Assembly: GCF_004785935.1 (NCBI RefSeq)
Contig: NZ_SRRP01000001.1
Coordinates: 1,364,001 to 1,428,000, forward strand
Source: Streptococcus rubneri
GTDB lineage: Bacteria > Bacillota > Bacilli > Lactobacillales > Streptococcaceae
DNA length: 64,000 bases
Direction: 5' to 3'
Below the pieces are notes generated by a model, which was not told the DNA's origin, did no database searches, and worked only from the letters and a program-made list of their open reading frames with translations. The first letter of the stretch is position 1. Each line of letters opens with the position of its first letter. Made by a program: the position numbers and the translations under genes. Of this stretch, positions 15,446-22,626 are shown piece by piece.

Positions 15446-16022
15446 TGATCATAAATTATTTAGCCAAAGTATCAAGATGATTTTAGAGTTATCGGAAAAC
15501 ATTAAAAAGGTCCAGTTAGTAGATAATTTTTCGACTATTTCGGAGATTGCTTTTAATGACTACGACATTATTTTGATTGACATCAACCTGACGAGTCTGT
15601 ATCAAGATGATGGGCTGACCTTGGCACAAGAGATTATCGATAATGGTTGTTCTAGTAAGGTTGTGATTTTGACAGGTTACAGTAAAAAAATGTATGAACA
15701 CCGAGCTAAAGTTATGGGGGCTTATGGCTTTCTAGACAAAAGTATGGACCCAGATGAGTTGGTGAAAAAACTGGAAAAGATTTATCTAGGTGGTAAGGTC
15801 TTTTCTGATGAAGTGATGGTAGAGGTGCTAACACCAAGAGAAATCAAGATACTAGAACTGGTTAGAAATGGCTTGACCATTGATGATGTCTGTGACAAGG
15901 TCTATGTGAGTAAACGTACAGTTTCCAATCACTTGGCCAATATCTTTTCAAAATTGGGAGTGACTAACAGGCAGGAGGCGATTCACATCGCTGAGCAGTT
16001 GGGCTATTTCCCACCAGATTAA
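15426..16022 (+). CDS. SalR-like response regulator (NarL/LuxR class)
   Basis: A 198-residue regulator: receiver domain (1-120, acidic pocket D7-D8, phospho-acceptor D52 in LIDINL) and a LuxR-type helix-turn-helix (about 135-195; TPREIKILELVRNGL). The ATG at 15426, preceded by AAGGAG, is preferred over an upstream frame extension. Gene order ATPase-permease-kinase-regulator is that of salivaricin loci (salXYKR). The TTGCAC-N4-TACTCAT boxes before three nearby transcripts are the likely targets; this link is inferred. Confidence 0.85.
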   Translation: MKILLIDDHKLFSQSIKMILELSENIKKVQLVDNFSTISEIAFNDYDIILIDINLTSLYQDDGLTLAQEIIDNGCSSKVVILTGYSKKMYEHRAKVMGAYGFLDKSMDPDELVKKLEKIYLGGKVFSDEVMVEVLTPREIKILELVRNGLTIDDVCDKVYVSKRTVSNHLANIFSKLGVTNRQEAIHIAEQLGYFPPD

Positions 16023-16064
16023 AAAGTTGCAGAAGATGCAGCTTTTTTAATTTATTTACAAAAA

Positions 16065-16108
16065 TTGCACATATTACTCATTCTAATAAACAGTAAATTT
16101 GATAATCT
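16065..16108 (+). promoter_or_regulatory. SalR-box 3 and promoter
   Basis: TTGCAC-N4-TACTCAT at 16065-16081. A -10-like TAATCT (16103-16108) lies 32 bases after TTGCAC, as at boxes 1 and 2; GATAAT at 16101 is an alternative. It drives a short transcript ended by the terminator at 16209. Confidence 0.65.
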
Positions 16109-16133
16109 ATTAGTAATTAAGGAGGAAATCATT

Positions 16134-16166
16134 ATGTCTATGGTATCTGAAAAATGGTTTGTATAA
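16134..16166 (+). CDS. 10-residue peptide ORF in the SalR-like regulon
   Basis: ATG with an ideal AAGGAGG eight bases upstream opens a 10-codon ORF, MSMVSEKWFV, then TAA. Promoter, box, ribosome binding site and terminator are all of good quality, so translation is likely despite the length. It may be a signalling peptide or the surviving start of a precursor gene whose remainder is lost. No known family can be assigned to ten residues. Confidence 0.45.
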   Translation: MSMVSEKWFV

Positions 16167-16208
16167 AAAAATTTATCAGACGGATTACTAATTTTGTAAG
16201 TTATATTG

Positions 16209-16229
16209 GCCACCTTCGGGTGGCATTTT
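16209..16229 (+). terminator. intrinsic terminator with TTCG loop
   Basis: GCCACC (16209-16214), TTCG, GGTGGC (16219-16224), then ATTTTT. It closes the short transcript from the box-3 promoter. Confidence 0.85.
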
Positions 16230-16300
16230 TACTTCTGTGATACTTTTTTCAAGCTTTATCTGGTATTCTTGACTTAGTTTTTATAGAAAGAAGGTCTAAG

Positions 16301-16453
16301 ATGTTAAATAAAGTCAAAACTAAAGCCTTAATTAGTGTTGGAGCAGTGGATGTAACTAGCTTTATTCTCTGAATCTTGCATGATAAGAAGAATAAAGAAA
16401 TAAAAAGAAAAATCAAAGTGTTTGTTTATCGGCAATCATCACAATTCGGTTAA
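16301..16453 (+). pseudogene. small hydrophobic ORF broken by a TGA
   Basis: A 23-codon ORF (16301-16372) preceded by AGAAGG starts like a short membrane protein (MLNKVKTKALISVGAV). After its TGA the same frame remains open for 26 codons with a basic sequence (HDKKNKEIKRKIKVF), then TAA at 16451. It looks like a small membrane protein inactivated by one stop. A TTGACT motif lies about 30 bases upstream. No function is recognised. Confidence 0.35.
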
Positions 16454-16490
16454 TAATAAGCTTAAAAGTTTTTTGAGGAATCTATTTAGC

Positions 16491-16522
16491 ACAAAAAAAC
16501 ACCTATTCGGGAAAATAGGTGT
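16491..16522 (-). terminator. intrinsic terminator of lipoprotein gene
   Basis: ACACCTATT (16499-16507) pairs with AATAGGTGT (16514-16522), followed leftward by a run of seven T (complement of 16491-16499). Confidence 0.85.
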
Positions 16523-16530
16523 GAATGATG

Positions 16531-16893
16531 TTATTTATATCCATATTGTTTTAGTGCGTTATTATATGCTTCGCTATTTTTAAGATAGTAGTCGTGCTTA
16601 ACTCCACTAATATCAACAGAAAAGGCCCCATCTTTAAATGAATATTCTTCTGTTCGACTTGCAATATTTTGTCCAGTTAATTCGATCGTATTCTTTTTTT
16701 TGTTAATGGTAAAGCCGTCGGCTTCTCCATGCTCAATGGAAGCATTATTTCCTTTAATAGTAAACGCTAACTCGTTTCTTTCACTTGAGATCCAATAATA
16801 CTCACCATCTAAAGATTGGTAGTTGTTTTTAGAGCAAGCAATTAACGTAATTATTGATAATGAAAGTAGTAATATACCTATTAATTTTCTCAT
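16531..16893 (-). CDS. small lipoprotein of unknown function
   Basis: A 120-residue precursor with a lipoprotein signal peptide: MRK, a hydrophobic core and the lipobox LIAC (cysteine at residue 20). The mature part is a small, probably beta-rich domain. Similar small lipoproteins in streptococci often sit in accessory regions, but no family is recognised with confidence. It has GGAGG upstream of the ATG and its own terminator, so it is likely monocistronic. Confidence 0.7.
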   Translation of the reverse strand: MRKLIGILLLSLSIITLIACSKNNYQSLDGEYYWISSERNELAFTIKGNNASIEHGEADGFTINKKKNTIELTGQNIASRTEEYSFKDGAFSVDISGVKHDYYLKNSEAYNNALKQYGYK

Positions 16894-17109
16894 AATCTGT
16901 GCCTCCTTCTATAATTTTAATTATACCAAAATAATATTACAAGAGTATGTCAGTGTCTGTTATAACGGAAAAATGAAGAAATGTCTATTATAACCTCAAA
17001 TAACTATTCAGAATATAATTTCAAGCAAAGTCAACGAATCCATAATGGGTTTGGCCAATGTTCTGACACACTTGAAAGCTTATTTGATTAAAACTCCATA
17101 ACTCTACTA

Positions 17110-17134
17110 GGGTGTTTACACAAAATTATTGACA
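17110..17134. repeat. possible IS256-like end remnant
   Basis: The word GGGTGTTTACACAAAATTAT and what follows resemble terminal repeats of mutator/IS256-type elements, from memory. No transposase frame is left nearby. The surrounding 16900-17160 stretch holds no gene. Confidence 0.3.
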
Positions 17135-17169
17135 GTATCAAATAAAATCAGATAGATTGAACTAAATGA

Positions 17170-17724
17170 TTACCCAGAAGTAACTTTCATAATTCTTTTC
17201 ACACTATCATCTTTGTCAACTAGAAGGCAATCTGGAAAAGTCATCTGCTTCCATTTTTTATAATCAAAATTTGGATCAAAATGATTGATTAAGATTCCTA
17301 GCAAATTTCCATGAGAACTCAGTAAAATGGTTTTATCTGAATACCTTTCTTCTAAATCCTGCAATAAATCTAAGATTCTCATTAATGCTTCTTGATTAGA
17401 TTCACCTCCAATAAGTGATTTATCTGGATTTTGCCATAAATATTGAATCGTTTCTTCAAACTCAGAATCTTCAATAAATCTTGAAGATAATTTTCTTTCA
17501 CGCAAACGATCATCAAGCACTATCTTATCAAATTGTACAGGAGAACTATTTACTGTCTCAAAAGCTCGCTTATAAGGACTAGAAAAATAGTAATCAATAT
17601 TAAAAGAATTCAAAAACTCCAATTGCTTTAGAGATACAAATCCTTCTTCCGATAAAGTTCTATTAAAATCATCACTCGAAAATCTCGAATGAGCATGTCT
17701 AAGTAAAATATAAGAATTGTTCAT
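17170..17724 (-). CDS. histidine phosphatase (phosphoglycerate-mutase-like) family protein
   Basis: A 184-residue protein with the N-terminal RHAHS variant of the RHG motif (about residues 9-13), a downstream FSSPYKRAFET segment and a second catalytic histidine in LSSHGNLLG (about 133-141). This is the branch-2-like fold that hydrolyses phosphate esters. The substrate is unknown; alpha-ribazole or sugar phosphatases and broad-specificity enzymes share the fold. It is isolated on the minus strand in an A/T-rich accessory region, with no operon partner. Confidence 0.75.
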   Translation of the reverse strand: MNNSYILLRHAHSRFSSDDFNRTLSEEGFVSLKQLEFLNSFNIDYYFSSPYKRAFETVNSSPVQFDKIVLDDRLRERKLSSRFIEDSEFEETIQYLWQNPDKSLIGGESNQEALMRILDLLQDLEERYSDKTILLSSHGNLLGILINHFDPNFDYKKWKQMTFPDCLLVDKDDSVKRIMKVTSG

Positions 17725-17875
17725 GAATTATAATTACGCTGAAAATACATATAAGGAGGAAAGTTGTTTTATAAGCTCATATTATCTTACTTAACTATTA
17801 ATTGTCAAGTAGATTCATTCATTTTACTCACACACCCCCCACCCAATGGGCAGGTTTTATCTGTTTTATTCAGCT

Positions 17876-17938
17876 AAATTAAGCTCTCAAAAAAGCTGAT
17901 GAAATATAAATTCATCAGCTTTTTTGAGAGCTTAATTT
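17876..17938. terminator. 28-bp perfect inverted repeat, bidirectional terminator
   Basis: The arms 17876-17903 and 17911-17938 are perfect complements over 28 bp with a 7-base loop; internal A6/T6 runs provide U tracts in both directions. It ends five bases from the antitoxin stop codon and so terminates the toxin-antitoxin operon. Confidence 0.8.
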
Positions 17939-17943
17939 GACTA

Positions 17944-18219
17944 TTAGCTTATGTTGATAGTTAGATTTTTATTCAGAGCAAGTGCAATTTTGCTCATTGT
18001 TTCAATGCTTGTGTTATTTCCACGTTCAATGCGAGCAATGGTAGACTGTGGGACATGAGATAGGGAAGCTAGCTCTCTTTGGGTGAGACCTGCTGTTTGT
18101 CGTGCGTCATAAACTGCAATAGCACTTTCCAAAATAGCTTTTTCAGTTAAAAACCCTTCTTTAAATTTATTGTCTGCTAGTTCGTTTTCTAAAAAATCAT
18201 CAAATTTAATTGTGGTCAT
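17944..18219 (-). CDS. HigA-like XRE antitoxin
   Basis: A 91-residue protein with a C-terminal XRE helix-turn-helix (about residues 38-88; GLTQRELASLSHVPQSTIARIE) and an N-terminal region that would contact the toxin. The ATG at 18219 is nine bases after GAGG and overlaps the toxin stop by 14 bases; a TTG at 18234 is the only alternative. Toxin-first order and overlap are typical of HigBA-type modules, in which HigA neutralises the toxin and represses the shared promoter (18581-18609). Confidence 0.8.
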   Translation of the reverse strand: MTTIKFDDFLENELADNKFKEGFLTEKAILESAIAVYDARQTAGLTQRELASLSHVPQSTIARIERGNNTSIETMSKIALALNKNLTINIS

Positions 18220-18571
18220 GGTTGTTGTCCTCAAATTCTTTCTTTAAATCCTTAGCGTGTTTTATCTCACTCTGGGGTGTTTTTTGTGTTTTTTTGGTAA
18301 AGCCATGGGTGATGATATAGCGTTCATTGATAACATGAAAATAAAGTGCCCTTTGAATGTTAGAAGCAACCTTTGAGCGGATTTCAAAGATGTCGTCATC
18401 TAGCTTTTTCACCCATTCCATACGTTGAGCAACTAAAAGACCATGCTCTTGTATAGTGGCGATAGTTGCCAGTAATTTTTGTTTGTCTTTAATTGGTATA
18501 GTTTGTAAAAATTCTAGGAACTCGGTGTGTCCATTTAACCGAGTATAAAACTCAAATTTTGGCTTTTTCAT
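18206..18571 (-). CDS. HigB/Gp49-like RelE-superfamily toxin
   Basis: A 121-residue protein of the phage-derived Gp49/HigB family, with EFLEFLQ, a long helix, LDDDIFEIRSKV and RALYFHVINERYIITHGFTKKTQKTP. The last part is the typical beta-strand core followed by the basic FxKKTxKTP segment. These toxins are ribosome-dependent mRNA endonucleases. The ATG at 18571 follows GGAGG; the frame extends 21 codons further but has no RBS there. It forms an operon with the HigA-like antitoxin. Confidence 0.82.
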   Translation of the reverse strand: MKKPKFEFYTRLNGHTEFLEFLQTIPIKDKQKLLATIATIQEHGLLVAQRMEWVKKLDDDIFEIRSKVASNIQRALYFHVINERYIITHGFTKKTQKTPQSEIKHAKDLKKEFEDNNHDHN

Positions 18572-18580
18572 TGTACCTCC

Positions 18581-18609
18581 ATGATAGCATATATTGTTCT
18601 TTTCTTCAA
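18581..18609 (-). promoter_or_regulatory. toxin-antitoxin promoter
   Basis: Minus strand: TTGAAG (complement of 18604-18609), 17-base spacer, TATCAT (complement of 18581-18586). The start codon is only about 10 bases past the -10, so the leader is very short and mostly ribosome binding site. Confidence 0.6.
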
Positions 18610-18954
18610 GAATAATGGTGTGAACTTTATCCAAATGCTATGCTACAATCATATAGTCATTATGTATTTTTTATTCTTAATCTTAGTTTTGGTTGTGAAA
18701 ATAGTAGTAAATTTATTCCATCTATTGACGGTTGAGATAAACTCTAAGTGACATATATGTATGCCAAAGGAACATTTTGGGTATTTCTTGTAATTTTAGA
18801 TGAATTTCTATATTAGGATAGTGTTGTATCATGTTGTTAAAAAATTGAAAAGATAAATATCATAGATTCGATTTGGTATAATAGTAATTGAAATTGATGT
18901 GCAGTAATTTTTGTTTAACTTGAGAATTGTTTTATAAGTTAGAATGGGATCATA

Positions 18955-20427
18955 ATGTCGAAAATCACATTTCATGATAAAAACATGATAAAAAAATTTT
19001 TTAATGAGGGTGGATATGTTCTAGATTTTTCAAATCGTACTTTTGATAAATTTACTTATCACTCCATTGGTGTAAAAATTCAGGAAAAGTACGGTTTGTC
19101 AAAAGGAAAGTCATTTGAAGCATATATAGATGAAGCTCTTGATAACGATATTATTAAGTTGGTAAGGGATTTACTAACTTATTATGATGACCTTCCAGAT
19201 AGTAGTTCTGAAAAGACTGATATTAAGAATAAACAAGCAGAGAAGTTAAAAGAAATGCTAAATTCCTATGCCCATATGGGGAAAGAAATAATAAAAACTG
19301 ACGAGTCCTTTCTCACTAAAGGTGGCTTTGCTGAAATTTATTTACAAAAACATTCTCAACGGATTGTGAAAAAGTTGAAAAATGAATATAAACAGAACTC
19401 TGCTCTAAAAAGTCGCTTTAAAAGAGAGTTTGAAATTATGCAGTCTCTATCGCAAGTAAATGGGATTATTAAAGTTTATGAATTCGATGAGTCAGAGTTT
19501 AGCTATACGATGGAGAAAGCTGATTTTACTTTAAATGATTATATTGTAAATAATGAATTAAAATTAAACCAAATATTTAATCTGTTGTTTCAAATATTGA
19601 CAATAATGGCTGATGTTCATTCTCGAGGTATCTATCATAGAGATTTGAGTCCAAGCAATATTTTTCTATGTGATGGGCTTATAAAGATATCTGATTTTGG
19701 ATTGGCTAAAGATTCTACTGTCAATCATTCTCATTTGACTATGAACACAAATAATTATGGGCAGTTTTATTATTGTGCGCCAGAACAGATAACTGGTCTA
19801 AAAAATGCAACTAAAATGAGTGATGTCTATTCATTAGGAAAGGTGGTTAATTTTTGTTTAACTGGAAACCCAACTAACGAAAAACATGTTCTACGAACTT
19901 TTGTTCAAAAAGCCACCTCTTATCAACCAGAATTAAGGTTTAGAGATGCAGGGGAAATGCTTGAACAACTAAGTTATCACCTGCGAATTTTTCATCAAAA
20001 GGATTCAAAGCAGAAAATATTAAAAAAAATTCAACAGAGAGAATATGATGAAACAATAACGATATATCTTAATAATATTTCGAATGTGGATTTGTGCCGG
20101 GAACTTATTGACATAGGAGAGAATTACAAATTGGCTTGCATTAAATTTATGAAAATAAGCCCAGAAAATGCACTATTCTTGATTCAAAAACTTTTTCCAT
20201 CATTAAAAGAAGTTGCAACCTCTTTTTCTTCAAATGATATTTTTGCATCTCTTGCATTTGATGTATTAAAAGATGAACATTTTGATTACTTGAGTAAAGA
20301 AATGGCTGCAAGGATGTTATATTATGTAGCTCGGGAAGTAAATCGTTTCTATGCCCAGAGGCTTATAGAGGACTTGAAACATAGTTCTATCGAACCAATG
20401 TTAGAAAATATTTTAGATGGTGAGTAA
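18955..20427 (+). CDS. Hanks-type Ser/Thr kinase with AbiJ-like N-terminal domain
   Basis: A 490-residue soluble protein. Residues about 12-80 (FFNEGGYVLDFSNRTFDKF) resemble the AbiJ-type N-terminal domain found in abortive-infection proteins. A protein kinase domain follows (about 115-340): glycine-rich KGGFAE (122-127), candidate lysine at 139 (VKK), HRDLSPSN (228-235) and DFGLA (247-251), and an APE motif (CAPEQ). The last 145 residues are helical and unassigned. There is no membrane segment or PASTA domain, so it is not the housekeeping StkP. Kinases such as Stk2 act in phage defence; that role is inferred here. TATAAT at 18877-18882 is its likely promoter. Confidence 0.75.
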   Translation: MSKITFHDKNMIKKFFNEGGYVLDFSNRTFDKFTYHSIGVKIQEKYGLSKGKSFEAYIDEALDNDIIKLVRDLLTYYDDLPDSSSEKTDIKNKQAEKLKEMLNSYAHMGKEIIKTDESFLTKGGFAEIYLQKHSQRIVKKLKNEYKQNSALKSRFKREFEIMQSLSQVNGIIKVYEFDESEFSYTMEKADFTLNDYIVNNELKLNQIFNLLFQILTIMADVHSRGIYHRDLSPSNIFLCDGLIKISDFGLAKDSTVNHSHLTMNTNNYGQFYYCAPEQITGLKNATKMSDVYSLGKVVNFCLTGNPTNEKHVLRTFVQKATSYQPELRFRDAGEMLEQLSYHLRIFHQKDSKQKILKKIQQREYDETITIYLNNISNVDLCRELIDIGENYKLACIKFMKISPENALFLIQKLFPSLKEVATSFSSNDIFASLAFDVLKDEHFDYLSKEMAARMLYYVAREVNRFYAQRLIEDLKHSSIEPMLENILDGE

Positions 20428-20474
20428 TTATGTAGATTTGGCTTAAGTTGGGAATAAGATCTTGAAAAGGAATA

Positions 20475-20774
20475 ATGTTTAGTGTACAAAGTGTTGATTT
20501 TGCTTTTGTATGTAATAACTCCTTTGATGACTTTGAGGTTATACCATATGATGAACCGATAACATATACTCGAAGTGGAGAAGCATTCAAAAATTATTCT
20601 AATGGAGAGCGTAAATACATAAATGCGATTATAAGAACTTTATATAGGATTTTAACTCCTGGTAAACCATTTAAAGGTTTAATAAAGTCAAGAAAATCCC
20701 CTCTAAATTTTGAAAGAATAATTCATGTCTTATCAGAAACCGATGTAAAAGAGTTAAAGATAATTTGGGAATGA
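20475..20774 (+). CDS. small protein of unknown function, kinase neighbour
   Basis: A 99-residue soluble, basic protein starting at an ATG preceded by AAAGGA, 47 bases after the kinase stop. Its order and direction suggest co-expression with the kinase as partner, substrate or remnant of a larger gene. No family is recognised. The composition is as A/T-rich as the kinase gene. Confidence 0.45.
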   Translation: MFSVQSVDFAFVCNNSFDDFEVIPYDEPITYTRSGEAFKNYSNGERKYINAIIRTLYRILTPGKPFKGLIKSRKSPLNFERIIHVLSETDVKELKIIWE

Positions 20775-20783
20775 TATCTCCAG

Positions 20784-20848
20784 ATGGTGTGGACTTTTGG
20801 TAAAATTCTAGCTCAATTAGTGTATTTTAAGGTTAAAATTCACACCAT
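20784..20848. repeat. nested palindrome after kinase locus
   Basis: Outer arms ATGGTGTG (20784-20791) and CACACCAT (20841-20848) enclose TAAAAT (20801-20806) and ATTTTA (20824-20829). There is no T tract directly after it, so it is not an obvious terminator. The 430 bases between 20775 and 21208 hold no gene. Confidence 0.4.
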
Positions 20849-20993
20849 TCAGATGAAATTAGTTGAAATTGAATGAAGTAACGCTTTCAGAAAAGTCTAA
20901 AAGCACTTGATATTAAAGGCTTTTGAGATTTATTTAAACAAAAGTTGTTCAAACCAGGTCATACGATTTGTAAGAAAAAGAACACATAACAAA

Positions 20994-21027
20994 AAGAGGA
21001 GCTTCACAATAAAGTTCCTCTTCTTTT
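20994..21027. terminator. terminator-like hairpin
   Basis: AAGAGGAGCTT (20994-21004) pairs with AAGTTCCTCTT (21012-21022) through one G-U pair, followed by CTTTT. A-rich sequence on the left makes it possibly bidirectional. Confidence 0.6.
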
Positions 21028-21061
21028 AAATATCCGAATCATTACTCTTATTTCAAAAAAG

Positions 21062-21170
21062 GTAGTGAAAAAGGTAGTGATTCGGTTGATTTATATTGCA
21101 ATGTAGTGAAATTTAGAATTTCAAGAATCGCTTAAAATCAAGGTTTCTCACATCTATTGACGTGTAGTGA
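21062..21170. repeat. GTAGTGA direct repeats, att-like
   Basis: Four copies of GTAGTGA at 21062, 21074, 21103 and 21164. Clusters of short direct repeats of this kind lie at the ends of streptococcal integrases and their attachment sites (as with the DR-2 repeats of Tn916). No integrase gene is present, so this is probably a scar of an integrated element. Confidence 0.35.
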
Positions 21171-21208
21171 ATCCCTATTTCACCTCTGTAATTATCAAGT
21201 ATTACAAT

Positions 21209-21820
21209 CTATATTTCTTTTAATATTTTACCAAATAATTCTTCTAGCTTCCCTAAGTCTCCATATACAGTTCCGTCCATATAAAGGTTGTAAACTTCAT
21301 CATCTTGTTCCACTCGTATTTGTGCAGAATATCCTTTTGATAGTGCTAAGGAACGAATAACTTCTCGTTGAGTTCGTCCATTTCCTTCTCGAAAGGGATG
21401 GAAATAATTAAGATTATCAAGAATTTTTGCTAAATGTTTAATGATTTCATCTTTTGAGTTGGCAGTTTGATGATAGGAATGAATGAGATGATTTATATAA
21501 GTTTCAGCAGCATTAAACGACTGTATCGACATAAAAGGATTACCACTTTTAGAGATATTCACCTTGCGATATTGTCCTGACCAGGCATAAACATCCTGAA
21601 ACAAATAGTTATGAATGGCTAAAATATTACTCATGGAATAGACTTCAATGGCTTTCAAGCGCAAGTCTGCAAGTCTTTTAGTAACGAATAAGTGTTCATT
21701 TCGATAGGCTTCTTCAATATTTGTAACATTTTGTTTGTTGATTAAGACTGTGGAATTTGGATAGGTATATTGGTGATGAGGGTCAATGTACTTATAGCCT
21801 TCGTATTGATTTTTAACCAA
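21209..21820 (-). CDS. Fic-domain AMPylating toxin
   Basis: A 203-residue protein with the complete Fic motif HPFREGNGRT (141-150), which supplies the catalytic His141, the metal-binding Glu145 and phosphate-binding Arg149, and an upstream flap region (about 88-100). Class I Fic toxins such as VbhT adenylylate host proteins, including DNA gyrase and topoisomerase IV. The gene overlaps its antitoxin by eight bases, antitoxin first, as in VbhA-VbhT. All key residues are intact, so activity is expected. Confidence 0.88.
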   Translation of the reverse strand: MVKNQYEGYKYIDPHHQYTYPNSTVLINKQNVTNIEEAYRNEHLFVTKRLADLRLKAIEVYSMSNILAIHNYLFQDVYAWSGQYRKVNISKSGNPFMSIQSFNAAETYINHLIHSYHQTANSKDEIIKHLAKILDNLNYFHPFREGNGRTQREVIRSLALSKGYSAQIRVEQDDEVYNLYMDGTVYGDLGKLEELFGKILKEI

Positions 21821-22001
21821 TATTCAATTCCTTTCGTCTATTGACAACATAAGTTTTTAAATCAATCACATCTTGAACAGTAGGTTCATAATTTTCAATC
21901 ATTGATGATCCAATAGCATACCAGACAGTATCAAAATCCGAAAAGTTATCAAAGGGAATCCCTAAAATTGTTAATTCTTCTTTATTTACATCAAGAGTCA
22001 T
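21813..22001 (-). CDS. VbhA-like Fic antitoxin
   Basis: A 62-residue protein containing SSMIEN (residues 32-37), a match to the inhibitory helix (S/T)xxxE(G/N) that places a glutamate in the Fic active site and blocks ATP binding. Size, order and the 8-base overlap with the Fic gene fit a class I antitoxin. An AAGGAGG site precedes the ATG. No DNA-binding domain is seen, so regulation of the operon is not explained. Confidence 0.75.
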   Translation of the reverse strand: MTLDVNKEELTILGIPFDNFSDFDTVWYAIGSSMIENYEPTVQDVIDLKTYVVNRRKELNIG

Positions 22002-22147
22002 GGCACACCTCCTTATATAGAGTTATCCTTATTATACCATAAAATCGGTATTTTCACCTAAAGGATAGAGACTGTTATTAAAGTATGAATTTATGATAAA
22101 ACTAAAAAATAACAAGTTATACAATAAAAGTATCAATTTCTTATAAT

Positions 22148-22171
22148 AAAAGAGGCACTTTGGCCTCTTTT
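22148..22171. terminator. intrinsic terminator
   Basis: AAAAGAGGC (22148-22156), ACTTTG, GCCTCTTTT (22163-22171). It works in either direction and lies in the gene-free stretch 22002-22626. Confidence 0.7.
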
Positions 22172-22188
22172 ACTCTCCTTCAAACACT

Positions 22189-22403
22189 CTGTCACTGTCC
22201 ATTTACTGTCCAATATACTGTAACACATCTATAATTTATTGATTTAAACGGATGCGAAATCCCTTAATACCAGTATTTTGATAAATAACAAGACTTTAAG
22301 AATCTTAAATTAAGTCTTGCATATTCATCATAATATTTTCTAGATTCCTTTCGTATCAAGGGGCTAGACCTCTTGTTTAATGGTTACTGCCCACTTCTGC
22401 CCA
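22189..22403. repeat. two further att-like short repeat clusters
   Basis: ACTGTCC occurs at 22194 and 22205 (CTGTC also at 22189); CTGCCCA occurs at 22387 and 22397. On the minus strand the second cluster continues in an open frame (ENGQKWAVTIKQEV then stop) that could be the tail of a lost integrase. The rest of 22212-22626 shows no gene. Confidence 0.3.
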
Positions 22404-22626
22404 TTTTCTAGTAAAAAGATGGACAGTTCTCTTCTATTATAGCATGTTTTTCTTCTCCGAAAAAGGTAGAATCTTGATTATTTACCTGGCCGTTGAACAA
22501 TTTTATCTGCCTTCCCCAGTATCTTTAAATAACCTTATTGAATTCGCTCTTGCATAAAGTTGAATGAACTATTTAGGAATTTTCTTCGTACCCGTTCAGG
22601 AACATCTTCTTATTTATCCATGAAAA

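Noticed and set aside
18206-18634. Longer HigB-like toxin starting at 18634
   Set aside because: The extra 21 codons include the promoter and have no RBS; the ATG at 18571 follows GGAGG.
21209-21360. Plus-strand ORF at 21157-21360
   Set aside because: Complement of the 3' end of the Fic gene, which has an intact motif set.
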